Positions 34,604 through 43,944 of a DNA stretch of 64,000 nucleotides are shown here, in pieces. The DNA lies in contig JAVBQL010000007.1 of NCBI GenBank assembly GCA_031549085.1, forward strand, positions 124,001 through 188,000, read 5' to 3'. The stretch comes from JAVBQL01 sp031549085 (GTDB taxonomy: Bacteria; Spirochaetota; GWE2-31-10; MWDO01). Within the stretch, counting starts at the first letter, position 1, and each line of letters begins with the position of its first letter. The notes beneath the pieces were generated by a model. The model did not search any database. It saw only the letters and a list, made by a program, of their open reading frames with translations, and was not told the DNA's origin. The position numbers were made by a program, and so were the translations under genes.

Positions 34604-36080
34604 TATACTAACGCACAATGAACATAGAGAACTGGATAGAAAAGCAACAGAAAAGAATAAGATTTTACCTCTCTCCCTTATGGAGGAGGCTGCATCCTAC
34701 ATATTTTTTGATCTAAAAAAGAGGTTTAACTTAAATAGAGAAAAGATAGCAATTGTATGTGGAAGTGGAAATAATGGCGGAGATGGTCTTGCCCTTGTAA
34801 GAAAGATGCTTTCATATAGTATTAATATTGATATATATATTTTTGAGAATGGTAGAAGCAGTGAGCTATACAACTATCAAAAGAATATACTTGAAACATT
34901 AAATATAGAGTTTAAACCATTTGGACTTCTATCTAACAACTTGAATCAATATTCTATAATAGTTGATTCCATCTTTGGAGTTGGCTTTAATCCTGCTAGA
35001 ATAGATAGTGAAACAGCCTCTCTTTTTAATATAATAAATAGCTCTAATAAAATGGTTATATCAATAGATACCCCTTCAGGCTTTGGAGATACATCACTAA
35101 GTAGAGATATATTCTTGAATGATATGTCTCTTAATAATATAATCTCATCATCAATTACATATTCAATTGGTTTTTATAAAGATTCATTTTTTAATGTAGC
35201 ATTAAGAAATAGAGCGGGAAAAATAAAAAACTTGAAGCTCTCTTTTTTTATAGAAAATATAGATAGAGAGAGCAATTTTTTTTATATCAATAAGATAAAA
35301 AAAATTAAGAGAAAAGATAGAGACTATGTTAATAAGTATAGTAGGGGTGGAGTAGTCGCAATTGGCGGATCTACTGGTATGATTGGCAGTATTGTTATGT
35401 CTGCATCAGCAGCCTTAAGGGTTGGTGCAGGGATATCACTTATACTTACAGAGGAGCAAAATATTGTTCCAATAAGTACTATAAAAAGAGAACTTATTGC
35501 TGATAAAATTGAGAATTATAAAAACCATATAAAGAAGTATGGTACTGTTTGTATAGGCCCTGGTTTAAAGATAGATGATAGTAATATCAAAATTGTTAAA
35601 GAGATTATTTTAGAAAAAAAGCAGTTTATCATTGATGCCTCATTTTTTTCTATATTTGACAAGTCAATATTATCAAACTTTACAACTCCTCCAATACTAA
35701 CTCCTCATAGTGGAGAGTTTATCAACTTTTTTGGAGATGAGGCAAAATACATAAAGAATGATACACTAAAAACGGTAACGAACATTGCAAAGAAATATAA
35801 TTCATATATAATATTAAAAGATAGCTTTTTAGTTATAGCAACTCCAGAGGGTGTTGGTTATGTTTATGATAGACCAAATAGCCTTCTGGCACAGGCAGGG
35901 AGTGGAGATATATTATCTGGAATAATATCGGGTATGATTGCTTTAAACAGTGATTTAAGTGTTCTTGAGAACATATTTCAAGCAGTAGAGCTTTTCTATA
36001 GTACGGCAAAATTTTTAAAGAATAATAATTATAAAACATATAATGCAGACTATTTTTTGGAACTATTATCAAGAAAGTGA
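34572..36080 (+). CDS. nnr: Bifunctional NAD(P)HX epimerase/dehydratase
   Basis: Repairs hydrated NAD(P)H. N-terminal YjeF_N epimerase (about 1-220) with CGSGNNGGDGLALVRK and VDSIFGVGF; C-terminal ribokinase-like dehydratase (about 255-500) with GGSTGMIGSIVMSASAAL, TPHSGEF and AQAGSGDILSGIISGM. 502 aa is standard for the fused enzyme. The ATG at 34572 overlaps the upstream gene by 32 nt; a TTG at 34587 has GGAGAGG 6 nt upstream and is an equally good start. Confidence 0.94.
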   Translation: MERLALLSLTNILTHNEHRELDRKATEKNKILPLSLMEEAASYIFFDLKKRFNLNREKIAIVCGSGNNGGDGLALVRKMLSYSINIDIYIFENGRSSELYNYQKNILETLNIEFKPFGLLSNNLNQYSIIVDSIFGVGFNPARIDSETASLFNIINSSNKMVISIDTPSGFGDTSLSRDIFLNDMSLNNIISSSITYSIGFYKDSFFNVALRNRAGKIKNLKLSFFIENIDRESNFFYINKIKKIKRKDRDYVNKYSRGGVVAIGGSTGMIGSIVMSASAALRVGAGISLILTEEQNIVPISTIKRELIADKIENYKNHIKKYGTVCIGPGLKIDDSNIKIVKEIILEKKQFIIDASFFSIFDKSILSNFTTPPILTPHSGEFINFFGDEAKYIKNDTLKTVTNIAKKYNSYIILKDSFLVIATPEGVGYVYDRPNSLLAQAGSGDILSGIISGMIALNSDLSVLENIFQAVELFYSTAKFLKNNNYKTYNADYFLELLSRK

Positions 36081-36189
36081 TATTAATATAGTGTGCTTTT
36101 TATAGGTTTCTTTTTAAAAACCATAAAATTGGAAAAGTATTACAAATTTTATATAAAATATTTGTTAAAAAGGACTTGGAAACAAAAAA

Positions 36190-36756
36190 ATGAAAAGAAA
36201 AGAGAAAAAAGAGCCATGGAAACAACCAAAAGACTATATGAAACCTAATGGTGAAAAGATAGTTTTTCATTACAACAGAGAGGAGCGCCTTAGCAGAATG
36301 ACTAAGAGACCTGCAGATAACAACTGCTTTTTTTGTAAAAAAAATATGCCTTTTTTAATAACAATGATTAATTTGGTTTTAGTTTTTGCTCTTCTAACTC
36401 TCTACTATAATTATGTTGGCAGACCAGATCAGGTTAAAGATGATGTTGGTTTGCAATACTTTATATCACAAAAAACAGCAGGAAAAAATGCAGAATTTAT
36501 TTTTCAAATTAAAAATACCACAAAGAGAACCATAGCGGTTGATAGAGATAATCTGCTTTTTGAGGTGGTTAATTCAGATGGAGAGGTTATATATGATAAA
36601 AATATAACTATTCATAAGAGTGAGTTTAAACCAAATGAGTTCTATTCTGAAAATATTGTAATTGATAAGCCGCCCAAAGGAAACTATATTGCCCATATCT
36701 ATTTGGATATGAGTGAAACACCAAAAAAAGTTGAAGTAAAGTTTAATATAAGATAA
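36190..36756 (+). CDS. Single-pass membrane protein with an external beta domain
   Basis: 188 aa. A charged cytoplasmic N-terminus (1-55) with CFFC, one transmembrane segment (FLITMINLVLVFALLTLYY) and a domain of about 110 aa with IFQIKNTTKRTIAVDRDNLL and KGNYIAHIYLDMSE, which looks like an immunoglobulin-like sandwich of the BsuPI type. Not recognised further. It stands between nnr and the SH3-like gene. Confidence 0.65.
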   Translation: MKRKEKKEPWKQPKDYMKPNGEKIVFHYNREERLSRMTKRPADNNCFFCKKNMPFLITMINLVLVFALLTLYYNYVGRPDQVKDDVGLQYFISQKTAGKNAEFIFQIKNTTKRTIAVDRDNLLFEVVNSDGEVIYDKNITIHKSEFKPNEFYSENIVIDKPPKGNYIAHIYLDMSETPKKVEVKFNIR

Positions 36757-36836
36757 TTTTTTCTGCTATATTATTCATTCAAATAACTTCAAAAAAGTGT
36801 AAAAAGTAGTAAAATAGATAGATGGAGTTGAAATAT

Positions 36837-37363
36837 ATGATTAGTAAAAAAATAGAGATACTTATATTTATTAATTTTGTTTTGTTGTTTAGTACAACAA
36901 TAGTAAAAGCTGATATTATTAAAAACTATGGTTATAAAGATTATGATAAAAAGTGTGATGGAGATGTTATTGGCAGAATAAAATTTGATAAAAAGAATTT
37001 TACTATCAGAAAACTGGAACAGCGATTGGTAGTCTTATTTTCGAGTAGTTGGACTTATGGTGTTGATAATGGCAATAGGCTTAATGCTAGAGAACTACCT
37101 AATTTAACCAGTAGATCTCTATTTCAATTTAAAGATTGGGATGTTGCAAATGTTATAGCAGTAACAGATGAGAAAGAGACAGTGGATGGGTGGACAGAAC
37201 GTTGGTTCAGGTAGTAAAAAATGGTAGAGTGGGATGGATTTTTGGAATCTATTTATCAGCAGAAAGAGGAGGACCAACATTTCATCTTCCCGAAGAGGAT
37301 GAAGCTTGGGAGCATGTTTTGAGAGAGCTTGATGGGGAGAATCAAAGTCAAGATGATGATTAA
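36837..37363 (+). CDS. Secreted SH3-like protein, frameshifted
   Basis: A signal peptide (MISKKIEILIFINFVLLFST) is followed by a bacterial SH3-type domain: RLNARELPNLTSRSLFQF and VDGWTERWFR, where the first frame stops at 37214. One frame back the domain continues as VVKNGRVGWIFGIYLSAERG and ends with an acidic tail at 37363. A third G at 37210-37211 would join them, so one base is missing from a G run. I choose the ATG at 36837 (GGAG 9 nt upstream) over 36822. It probably binds cell-wall glycan or a protein partner in the periplasm. Confidence 0.72.
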
Positions 37364-37387
37364 CAATATAAAAGTTGGACAATTAAT

Positions 37388-39280
37388 ATGAATGATGCAA
37401 AGAGTATGTTTGGGCATAACTTTATTGAGTATGCCTCATATGTAATAAAAGATAGAGCAATCCCAGACCTTGATGATGGGCTAAAGCCTGTTCAGCGGAG
37501 AATACTTCATGTTATGAACGAGATTGATGATGGCAGATTCAACAAAGTTGCCAACATCGTTGGAAGCACCATGCAGTACCACCCCCATGGAGATGCCTCC
37601 ATCTACTCTGCACTTGTAACATTGGCAAACAAAGATCTCTTTATAGATAGGCAGGGAAATTTTGGAAATATATATACTGGAGATGAAGCTTCTGCTGCTA
37701 GGTATATAGAAGCTAGGCTTAATGCACTCGCAAAAGAGGTTTTATACAACAAAGATCTAACCGAGTATGTTGATAGCTATGATGGCAGAAAGAGGGAGCC
37801 AATAGTTCTACCAGCTAAAATACCTGTTTTGTTACTTCTTGGGACAGAGGGTATTGCAGTTGGGATGTCAACAAAGATTTTACCTCACAATTTTAATGAA
37901 CTTTTAGAAGCTCAGATAAAAATCTTGAGAGGTGAAAAGGTTACAATCTACCCAGACTTTATACAGGGTGGTATTATGGATGTAGCTGACTATCTTGATG
38001 GAAATGGCAAGGTAAAGATACGGGCAAAGATTGATATTCAAGATGATAAGACCCTACTAATAAATGAGATTCCATTCGGTATGACAACTGACTCTCTTAT
38101 ATCCTCTATTGAAGAGGCAAGTAAAAAGGATAGATTAAAAATTATATCTATAAAAGATTTTACAGCAGAGAGTACATGTATAGAGATAAAGGTTGGACGT
38201 GGAGAGAGTGCAGAGGAGACACTGAAGGCTCTCTATGCCTGCACAGATTGTGAAGTATCTATCTCTGTCAATGTTGTTGTTATAGCGAATAGCAAGCCAA
38301 GAGAGATGAGTATAACTGATATACTTAAACACAATACAGAGAGGCTGCTTTTTTTATTGGAGAGAGAGCTTAATATTGAGAAGGCAAAACTTGAGCAGAA
38401 GCTCCATGATCTTACACTTGAGCAGATATTTATAGAGAACAGAGTCTACAAAAAGATAGAGGAGAAGACAACTTTTGAAGATGTAATAGCTACTGTTGAG
38501 AGCGAGATGAATAAATATAGAGGTCTATTTATAAGAGAGCTTACCCGCGAAGATATTGATAAGCTCTTGGAGATTAAGATAAAACGTATCAGCAGATTTG
38601 ACATTGAAAACTACAACAGAACAAAAGATGATATTGTTGCTAGTATAAAAGAGATTCAAACAAACCTAATGGATATAAAAAAATATACGATCTCCTATAT
38701 TAAAAACTTATTGAACAAATATGGTAAGGATTACTCTAGAAAAACTAAAATTGAGAAATTTGAAAAAATCTCTGTTAAAGAGGTTGCACTTCCAGAGGTT
38801 AGAGTCTATTGGGATAGAAATAGCGGATTTTTTGGGACTGATGTCAGAGGGGATAAATATTTTTTAGCTTCTAAGTTTGATAAGTTCCTAATTGTGAAGG
38901 CTAATGGAGTCTATAAGGTTATCAACATAGATTCAAAAGTTTTTATTGATACAGATGTGCTCTATCTTGAACTTTTTAATGACAAAGAGGAGTTTAGTCT
39001 TATATACCAAGATACAGTTAGTAATGTTGCCTATGCAAAGAAATTTAAGATAGAGAAGTTTCTAACTAATAAAGAGTATAACCTCTTTCCTCTTGATAAG
39101 GGTAAAGTAGAGTATCTCTCTAATAATTTTTCTGATGATGTTGTTCTTCACTATAAAAAAGTTCCAAAGCAGAAAACAAATAGTGAAAAATTTTCATTTA
39201 AAAATGTAGAGGAGAAGAAACCTTTAGTAAAAGGGGTTATAGTAACCAAAAAAGAGATTGTAAAAATAGAGAAAGTTTAA
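37388..39280 (+). CDS. parC: Type IIA topoisomerase A subunit (ParC/GyrA-like)
   Basis: 630 aa. Opens with IEYASYVIKDRAIPDLDDGL and KPVQRRILHVM; the winged helix carries HPHGDASIYSALVTL and the catalytic Tyr is in SAARYIEARL. The coiled coil with KLHDLTLEQIFIENRVYKKI follows. The C-terminus is short compared with gyrase A and lacks an evident GyrA box, so decatenation (topoisomerase IV) is more likely than supercoiling. The partner subunit is not in the window. Confidence 0.88.
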   Translation: MNDAKSMFGHNFIEYASYVIKDRAIPDLDDGLKPVQRRILHVMNEIDDGRFNKVANIVGSTMQYHPHGDASIYSALVTLANKDLFIDRQGNFGNIYTGDEASAARYIEARLNALAKEVLYNKDLTEYVDSYDGRKREPIVLPAKIPVLLLLGTEGIAVGMSTKILPHNFNELLEAQIKILRGEKVTIYPDFIQGGIMDVADYLDGNGKVKIRAKIDIQDDKTLLINEIPFGMTTDSLISSIEEASKKDRLKIISIKDFTAESTCIEIKVGRGESAEETLKALYACTDCEVSISVNVVVIANSKPREMSITDILKHNTERLLFLLERELNIEKAKLEQKLHDLTLEQIFIENRVYKKIEEKTTFEDVIATVESEMNKYRGLFIRELTREDIDKLLEIKIKRISRFDIENYNRTKDDIVASIKEIQTNLMDIKKYTISYIKNLLNKYGKDYSRKTKIEKFEKISVKEVALPEVRVYWDRNSGFFGTDVRGDKYFLASKFDKFLIVKANGVYKVINIDSKVFIDTDVLYLELFNDKEEFSLIYQDTVSNVAYAKKFKIEKFLTNKEYNLFPLDKGKVEYLSNNFSDDVVLHYKKVPKQKTNSEKFSFKNVEEKKPLVKGVIVTKKEIVKIEKV

Positions 39281-39346
39281 TAGAAAATGGTAGCTTTTTT
39301 ATAAAAATTGTAGTAGTTTTCATAAAAATGGATTTGAGGAGTAACT

Positions 39347-39535
39347 ATGTTGCATTTAGATTATAAAAGCTTATTTAATAGAAAAAGCCTAATAATAGGA
39401 CTTATTAGTCTTTTAGCAATAACTTGTTTGTCTGTTTTTCTATTCTTCTTCTTTAAAAAAAAGAGAGAAGATGAAAACGTAGAGTATATATATAGTTATG
39501 ATAGTGTTGGAAACAGAGAAGACAATGATGATTAG
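39347..39535 (+). CDS. Small single-pass membrane protein
   Basis: 62 aa: a short basic N-terminus, one transmembrane segment (LIIGLISLLAITCLSVFLFF), a KKKRE stop and an acidic tail (SYDSVGNREDNDD). GAGGAG lies 6 nt before the ATG, which supports translation. No family recognised. Confidence 0.6.
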   Translation: MLHLDYKSLFNRKSLIIGLISLLAITCLSVFLFFFFKKKREDENVEYIYSYDSVGNREDNDD

Positions 39536-39738
39536 CTTTTTTTCTAAACCCCTTCTTAAGTTAGAAAGGCACTACTTTTTTTCTTAAAAATATAGAGCAA
39601 AAAGGACGTGGTTTAAGAAAAAAGCTTTACATAAAGTGGGGCAATCTCTTTATTGAATAGAGATAAGATATTAAGCAAGATGTCAAAAAGTTTTGTTTTT
39701 GGAATCTCATTTAATATCTTTGTCTATTATGAGATTGC
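39534..39738. repeat. Two adjacent inverted repeats related to the AT-rich element family
   Basis: First: 39534-39550 pairs imperfectly with 39610-39626 (AGCTTTTTT.../...AAAAAAGCT). Second: GCAATCTC (39641) pairs with GAGATTGC (ends 39738), and inside it AAGATATTAA pairs with TTAATATCTTTG; the right arm TATCTTTGTCTATT resembles the CTTTGTTAT signature of the other copies. The rest of the 360-nt gap to galU holds a small AATAAC-AAGC/GCTT-ATT stem near 39740-39760 and nothing else I can support. No GC-rich part is present here. Confidence 0.5.
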
Positions 39739-39895
39739 GAATAACAAGCTCCGCTTATTACAAAGCAATAAACTTGTTTTAAAAATTTAATTATTTAGTT
39801 TTGAAAGAGGTCTATTTAGATAATTTAACTTAAATATCTCTTTATTTTACAATAAAAATATCAATAGAAAAATATTAATAAAAAGAGTTTTCATT

Positions 39896-40741
39896 ATGAA
39901 AGGTTTAATAATTGCGGCTGGATATGGAACTAGATTTTTACCTGTTACTAAAACTATTCCAAAAGAGATGCTTCCCCTTGTTGATAGGCCTGCTATCGAT
40001 TTTATTGTAGAGGAGTTTATCAACTCTGGTATTAAAGATATACTTATTGTTACAAGCAGAAGAAAAAAATCTCTTGATGACTATTTTGATAGAGAGATTG
40101 AGCTTGAATCACTCTTTTCTTCCAATTCAGACTCTATAAATCTTTCAAAGATAGCTCCATTTGATGCAAACATCTATTTTCTTAGACAAAAAAAGATGCT
40201 TGGTACTGGGCATGCAATATTATCATGCAAAGAATTTGTTGGAGACTCTCCATTTGTTGTTGCCTATCCAGATGATATTGTCTTTTCAAAAATTCCATTA
40301 GCAAAACAGCTTATTGATATCTATAATAAGATCGGTAAAAATGTTCTTGCAGTGGAAAAAAAAGAGTCTGACCTCTCAAGATATGGCGTTATCTCCTATG
40401 AAAATGAAAATAATTACTTAAAAGTGAAGAGTATTATTGAAAAGCCGCCAAAGGGCAGTGAACCATCAAACTTAATATCTATTGGAAGATATCTCTATAC
40501 AAGCGAGCTTTTTTCTCTATTAGAGAGTGGTTTTGCAAAGCATAAAGGTGGTGAGTTCTACCATATCGATTCAATAAATGCACTATGCAATGATAACAAA
40601 GTTGCTGCATGTCAGTTTGATGGAGAGCGTATCGATGTTGGAGAGAAGCTTGGCTATCTTAATGGTATAATAAAGTATGCTTTAACAAGAGAAGATTTAA
40701 GAGAGGGTGTAATAAGCCTTATCAAAGATATTAAACTGTAA
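39896..40741 (+). CDS. galU: UTP-glucose-1-phosphate uridylyltransferase
   Basis: Makes UDP-glucose. The nucleotide loop AAGYGTRFLPVTKTIPKEML, VDRPAIDFIVEE, RQKKMLGTGHAI, YPDDIVF and VEKKESDLSRYGVI are diagnostic. 281 aa fits the bacterial enzyme. It provides the sugar donor for envelope glycans. A composite repeat follows. Confidence 0.95.
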   Translation: MKGLIIAAGYGTRFLPVTKTIPKEMLPLVDRPAIDFIVEEFINSGIKDILIVTSRRKKSLDDYFDREIELESLFSSNSDSINLSKIAPFDANIYFLRQKKMLGTGHAILSCKEFVGDSPFVVAYPDDIVFSKIPLAKQLIDIYNKIGKNVLAVEKKESDLSRYGVISYENENNYLKVKSIIEKPPKGSEPSNLISIGRYLYTSELFSLLESGFAKHKGGEFYHIDSINALCNDNKVAACQFDGERIDVGEKLGYLNGIIKYALTREDLREGVISLIKDIKL

Positions 40742-40789
40742 AACAGCGGGTTTTTTATAAAATTCTAAATTAAACTTTATCAATAACTA

Positions 40790-40934
40790 GGTTTGCTATT
40801 GCAATATACAACTAAAGTTTTTTGTATTAAATCGCTTGCGATTTTCTAACAAAAAACTTTAGTTGTATATTGCAATAGCAAACCGTACTCTTTTTTAGTA
40901 GACATGATTTTATACCCCCTTTATGTAAAGGGGG
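40790..40934. repeat. Composite element copy E (reverse orientation), 36-bp perfect arms
   Basis: Arms 40790-40825 and 40849-40884 are perfect complements over 36 bp. The 23-nt loop holds a second hairpin, AAATCGC-TT-GCGATTT (40829-40844). The arms share TTGCAATATACAA with copy B. The GC part follows: CCCCCTTTA (40915-40923) with TAAAGGGGG (40926-40934), then GGGGGATTAG up to the MATE start. The order is mirrored relative to copies A-D. Confidence 0.85.
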
Positions 40935-40958
40935 TAGGGGGATTAGAAAAAGTCTAAT

Positions 40959-42326
40959 ATGAAACAACTTCAACAAACTTTCGATTTTAAAATATTCCTC
41001 AAATTTACAATACCGCTCACACTACAAATGCTCCTAAAGAATATTGTAGGGATAACTGATAATTTTATGGTTGGTACATTGGGTTCTGACTATATGTCAG
41101 CCCTAAAGATTGCAACAACCTATTTCTTCTTTTTTACAATACTTCTATCGGCTTTTGTAAATGCTGGAGCAATAATAGCAAGCCAGCTCTGGGGTAGGGG
41201 AGAGATTGAGGAGTACCGAAAAACGTGCAGTGTAGTTCTCTTTCTCTCAATGGTTATATCAACCTTTTTGGCACTTCTAACATTTCTTTATAGTAAGGAG
41301 CTAATTGCTATTATGATAAAAGATGAGCCAACTATAGTTGCATATGGAAGTACCTATCTCAAAATTACTGCCTTTACACTTGTACTAACCGGTTTTAATA
41401 TAGCCTTGACAGTCTCCTTTACATCGGCTGGAAATACAAAGATTCCATTCTACCAGCAGCTTGTTATTGCAATTGCAAATGTCATTCTTAACTATATTCT
41501 TATATATGGCAAGTTTGGCTTTCCAGCTCTTGGTGTTGCGGGTGCTGCCCTTGCATCATTTATTGCAACACTTCTAGGCTGTACTGTTCTTGTCTACTAC
41601 TCTATTAAAAATAGGTTTCTCTCATTTACAGCTTTAATAAAGCCTCAAATGGCAAAGATAAGAGAGATTATGAAGCTTGGCTTTCCTATGCTTGGCGATA
41701 TGTTCTTTTGGCAGCTCACCTTGATTATATATTTGAAGCTGATTGGTCTTGGCGGAAAGAATGATGTTGCTATATATGGTGTTGTTGGCATTTTTTTCTC
41801 AATTTTATTTCTATTTGTATCAGGGTTTACAAGCGGAAATGCTATAATTGTTGGACAGCTCATTGGAAGAGGATTGAAGCAGAATGCCTATGATTTTGCT
41901 AAAAAAGCTTTGAAAGCAAGCTTGATTGTTACTATATTTCCATCTCTACTAACCCTGTTAATTACACCAATAATACCATCAATGTTTAAACTTGATAGTT
42001 CTCTATTTGCTACAACATTTATTTGTATGGTGCTGCTTGTAATAAAGCAGCCATTTGCTGTTATAAATGCTATCATTCCAAATACTATAAGAGCAGGAAA
42101 AGATACACTCTTTCCACTCTTTATCTCTATTATACCATTTGTTTTTTTAAGTTTTCCTATTGCAGCTATATTTGGCAATGGGATTTTTCATTTTGGCATT
42201 GTAGCTATCTTCTTTGCGATGCTAATTGAGGAGATTGCAAAATCAATTATATATGCCTTAAGATTTAAAAGTAAGAGATGGCTTCATAAATCAGATCACC
42301 CTGTTACTGCAATAGACTATACATAG
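40959..42326 (+). CDS. MATE-family multidrug/metabolite efflux protein
   Basis: 455 aa with about 12 membrane segments. Typical MATE features are a first helix with FTIPLTLQMLLKNIVGITDN (normally P...L...D), GAIIASQLWGRGE, a second half opening LGFPMLGDMFFWQL and SGFTSGNAIIVGQLIGRG. It probably exports cationic compounds using an ion gradient. It begins directly after repeat copy E, and no good ribosome-binding site is visible. Confidence 0.9.
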   Translation: MKQLQQTFDFKIFLKFTIPLTLQMLLKNIVGITDNFMVGTLGSDYMSALKIATTYFFFFTILLSAFVNAGAIIASQLWGRGEIEEYRKTCSVVLFLSMVISTFLALLTFLYSKELIAIMIKDEPTIVAYGSTYLKITAFTLVLTGFNIALTVSFTSAGNTKIPFYQQLVIAIANVILNYILIYGKFGFPALGVAGAALASFIATLLGCTVLVYYSIKNRFLSFTALIKPQMAKIREIMKLGFPMLGDMFFWQLTLIIYLKLIGLGGKNDVAIYGVVGIFFSILFLFVSGFTSGNAIIVGQLIGRGLKQNAYDFAKKALKASLIVTIFPSLLTLLITPIIPSMFKLDSSLFATTFICMVLLVIKQPFAVINAIIPNTIRAGKDTLFPLFISIIPFVFLSFPIAAIFGNGIFHFGIVAIFFAMLIEEIAKSIIYALRFKSKRWLHKSDHPVTAIDYT

Positions 42327-42394
42327 AGAATTTGTATATTACAAATTATACTATGATAATATTAATTTTTTTTATATACTTCAAAATTTGATTT

Positions 42395-43924
42395 ATGAAG
42401 AATTTGTTAAGATTGCTATCATTTCCACTTCTACTAGCCCTCTCTATTATTCTTTTTGTAATAATATTTGCAAATACAAAAATTAATTGTTTTCTTCTCT
42501 TTTTATTTTTTCTAATAGTTTTTTTATCACTCTTCATCTTGTTTTTGATACTAAAGAAAAAACAGTTAGCAATATCCTCTATTCTAATCTCTATGGTTCT
42601 TTTTATCTTTACTTTTCGATTGGCTTATATAGAAAATGACTATAAATTTGCTTTGGAAAACATAAATAGTTCTACTGGAGCGATTGGATATGTAAGTGAA
42701 TTTCCTGTTAGAAAAAATGGCAAACTTGATTTAAACGTCAAAGTTATTGGAGTCAAGAATAGAGATATCAAAGATTTTATATTTATAAAGCCATTTAATA
42801 TTAGAGTTACTCTTTCAGATGATATTATTATAAATCTTCACAAAGGAACTGCAATAATAATTAATCAAAAAGTATCGCTTCCCAGAGAGAAGGTTTTTGA
42901 CTATCAATATAGAAAAAACCTCTATTATAATAATATTTATGGAGTGGTCAGCCTAAAACAAGAGAATTTAAAGATAAGCAATTTGAAGTTAGCTCCAGCC
43001 TACTATAACTTTTTTAATAAAAATATATGGAAAATGAGAGATAAAATTTTATTAAACCTAAAAACAAACCTCAACAAAGAGAGCTATGCATTTATATTAT
43101 CTATCTTTTTTGGTATTAAAAGTGAGATGGATCGAACCACATATGATGATTTTAGTATTAGTGGTATGCTTCATCTTCTAGCAATTAGTGGCCTTCATAT
43201 TGGTTTTATTGCTGGATTTTTTTTATCTCTATTTAAAACTTTTTTATCAAAATCCATATCATATATTATAAGTCTTATTATTCTTTCATTATATATGCTA
43301 TTGATTATAGTCTCTCCATCAAGCGAGAGAGCCTACTTAATGTATTTCATACAAGCACTCTTTTTTATCATAGGTTTTACATCGAGCAGTTTAGCAGTAG
43401 TTTCTCTCTCTGCAATTATTCTACTTTTTATAAATCCATTTTTTGTATTTAATGTCGGTTTTCAGCTCTCATTTTTGGCAACTGTTGGAATTATTATGTT
43501 CTCAAATGATTTAGATGATCTTTTCTTCATAGTTCCAATTAATAAACCAAGAAAGATTCTATCTATATCAATGGGGACATTTCTTTCACTCTTTGTTGTG
43601 CAGTGGATTCTATTTCAGAGGGCATATCTCTTCTCTATTTTTACCTCTCTTATTATGATTCCACTTTTTGAAATTATATTTATTTTTCTATTTTTTTCTA
43701 TAATAGTTATTGGGATATTCAATCTATTTATATTCGCAAAGATAGTTGATTTTATTGTTTTTATATATCTAAAGCTTGTCTACTACTCTGCACTTGTTTT
43801 GCCTATTTCTCTTCCAAAAATAGATCCTGTTTTTGGATATATTTTGATCCCAATTTCGCTTATTTTATCATATTTAGCTATATTTAATATTGGTAAAATA
43901 AAAAAACTTTTTTTTAAAAAGTAG
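42395..43924 (+). CDS. comEC: ComEC/Rec2-type membrane protein, without the metallo-hydrolase domain
   Basis: 509 aa. An N-terminal membrane region and an OB-like domain (DUF4131, about 80-190) precede the competence domain with the hallmark LLAISGLHIGFIAG, SPSSERAYLMYFIQ and NPFFVFNVGFQLSFLATVGI. The C-terminal metallo-beta-lactamase domain found in long ComEC is absent. It could form a DNA-uptake channel; no other competence genes are in view, so the role is inferred. Confidence 0.88.
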   Translation: MKNLLRLLSFPLLLALSIILFVIIFANTKINCFLLFLFFLIVFLSLFILFLILKKKQLAISSILISMVLFIFTFRLAYIENDYKFALENINSSTGAIGYVSEFPVRKNGKLDLNVKVIGVKNRDIKDFIFIKPFNIRVTLSDDIIINLHKGTAIIINQKVSLPREKVFDYQYRKNLYYNNIYGVVSLKQENLKISNLKLAPAYYNFFNKNIWKMRDKILLNLKTNLNKESYAFILSIFFGIKSEMDRTTYDDFSISGMLHLLAISGLHIGFIAGFFLSLFKTFLSKSISYIISLIILSLYMLLIIVSPSSERAYLMYFIQALFFIIGFTSSSLAVVSLSAIILLFINPFFVFNVGFQLSFLATVGIIMFSNDLDDLFFIVPINKPRKILSISMGTFLSLFVVQWILFQRAYLFSIFTSLIMIPLFEIIFIFLFFSIIVIGIFNLFIFAKIVDFIVFIYLKLVYYSALVLPISLPKIDPVFGYILIPISLILSYLAIFNIGKIKKLFFKK

Positions 43925-43944
43925 AAGACCGATATAAATATAGT

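Noticed and set aside
37388..39280. GyrA instead of ParC
   Set aside because: The C-terminal part is short with no evident GyrA box; topoisomerase IV is more likely, though without the partner subunit this is not certain.
40790..40934. A REP/BIME element mobilised by a RAYT transposase
   Set aside because: The hairpins lack the 5' GTAG/GTGG tetranucleotide, and no Y1 transposase gene is in the window.
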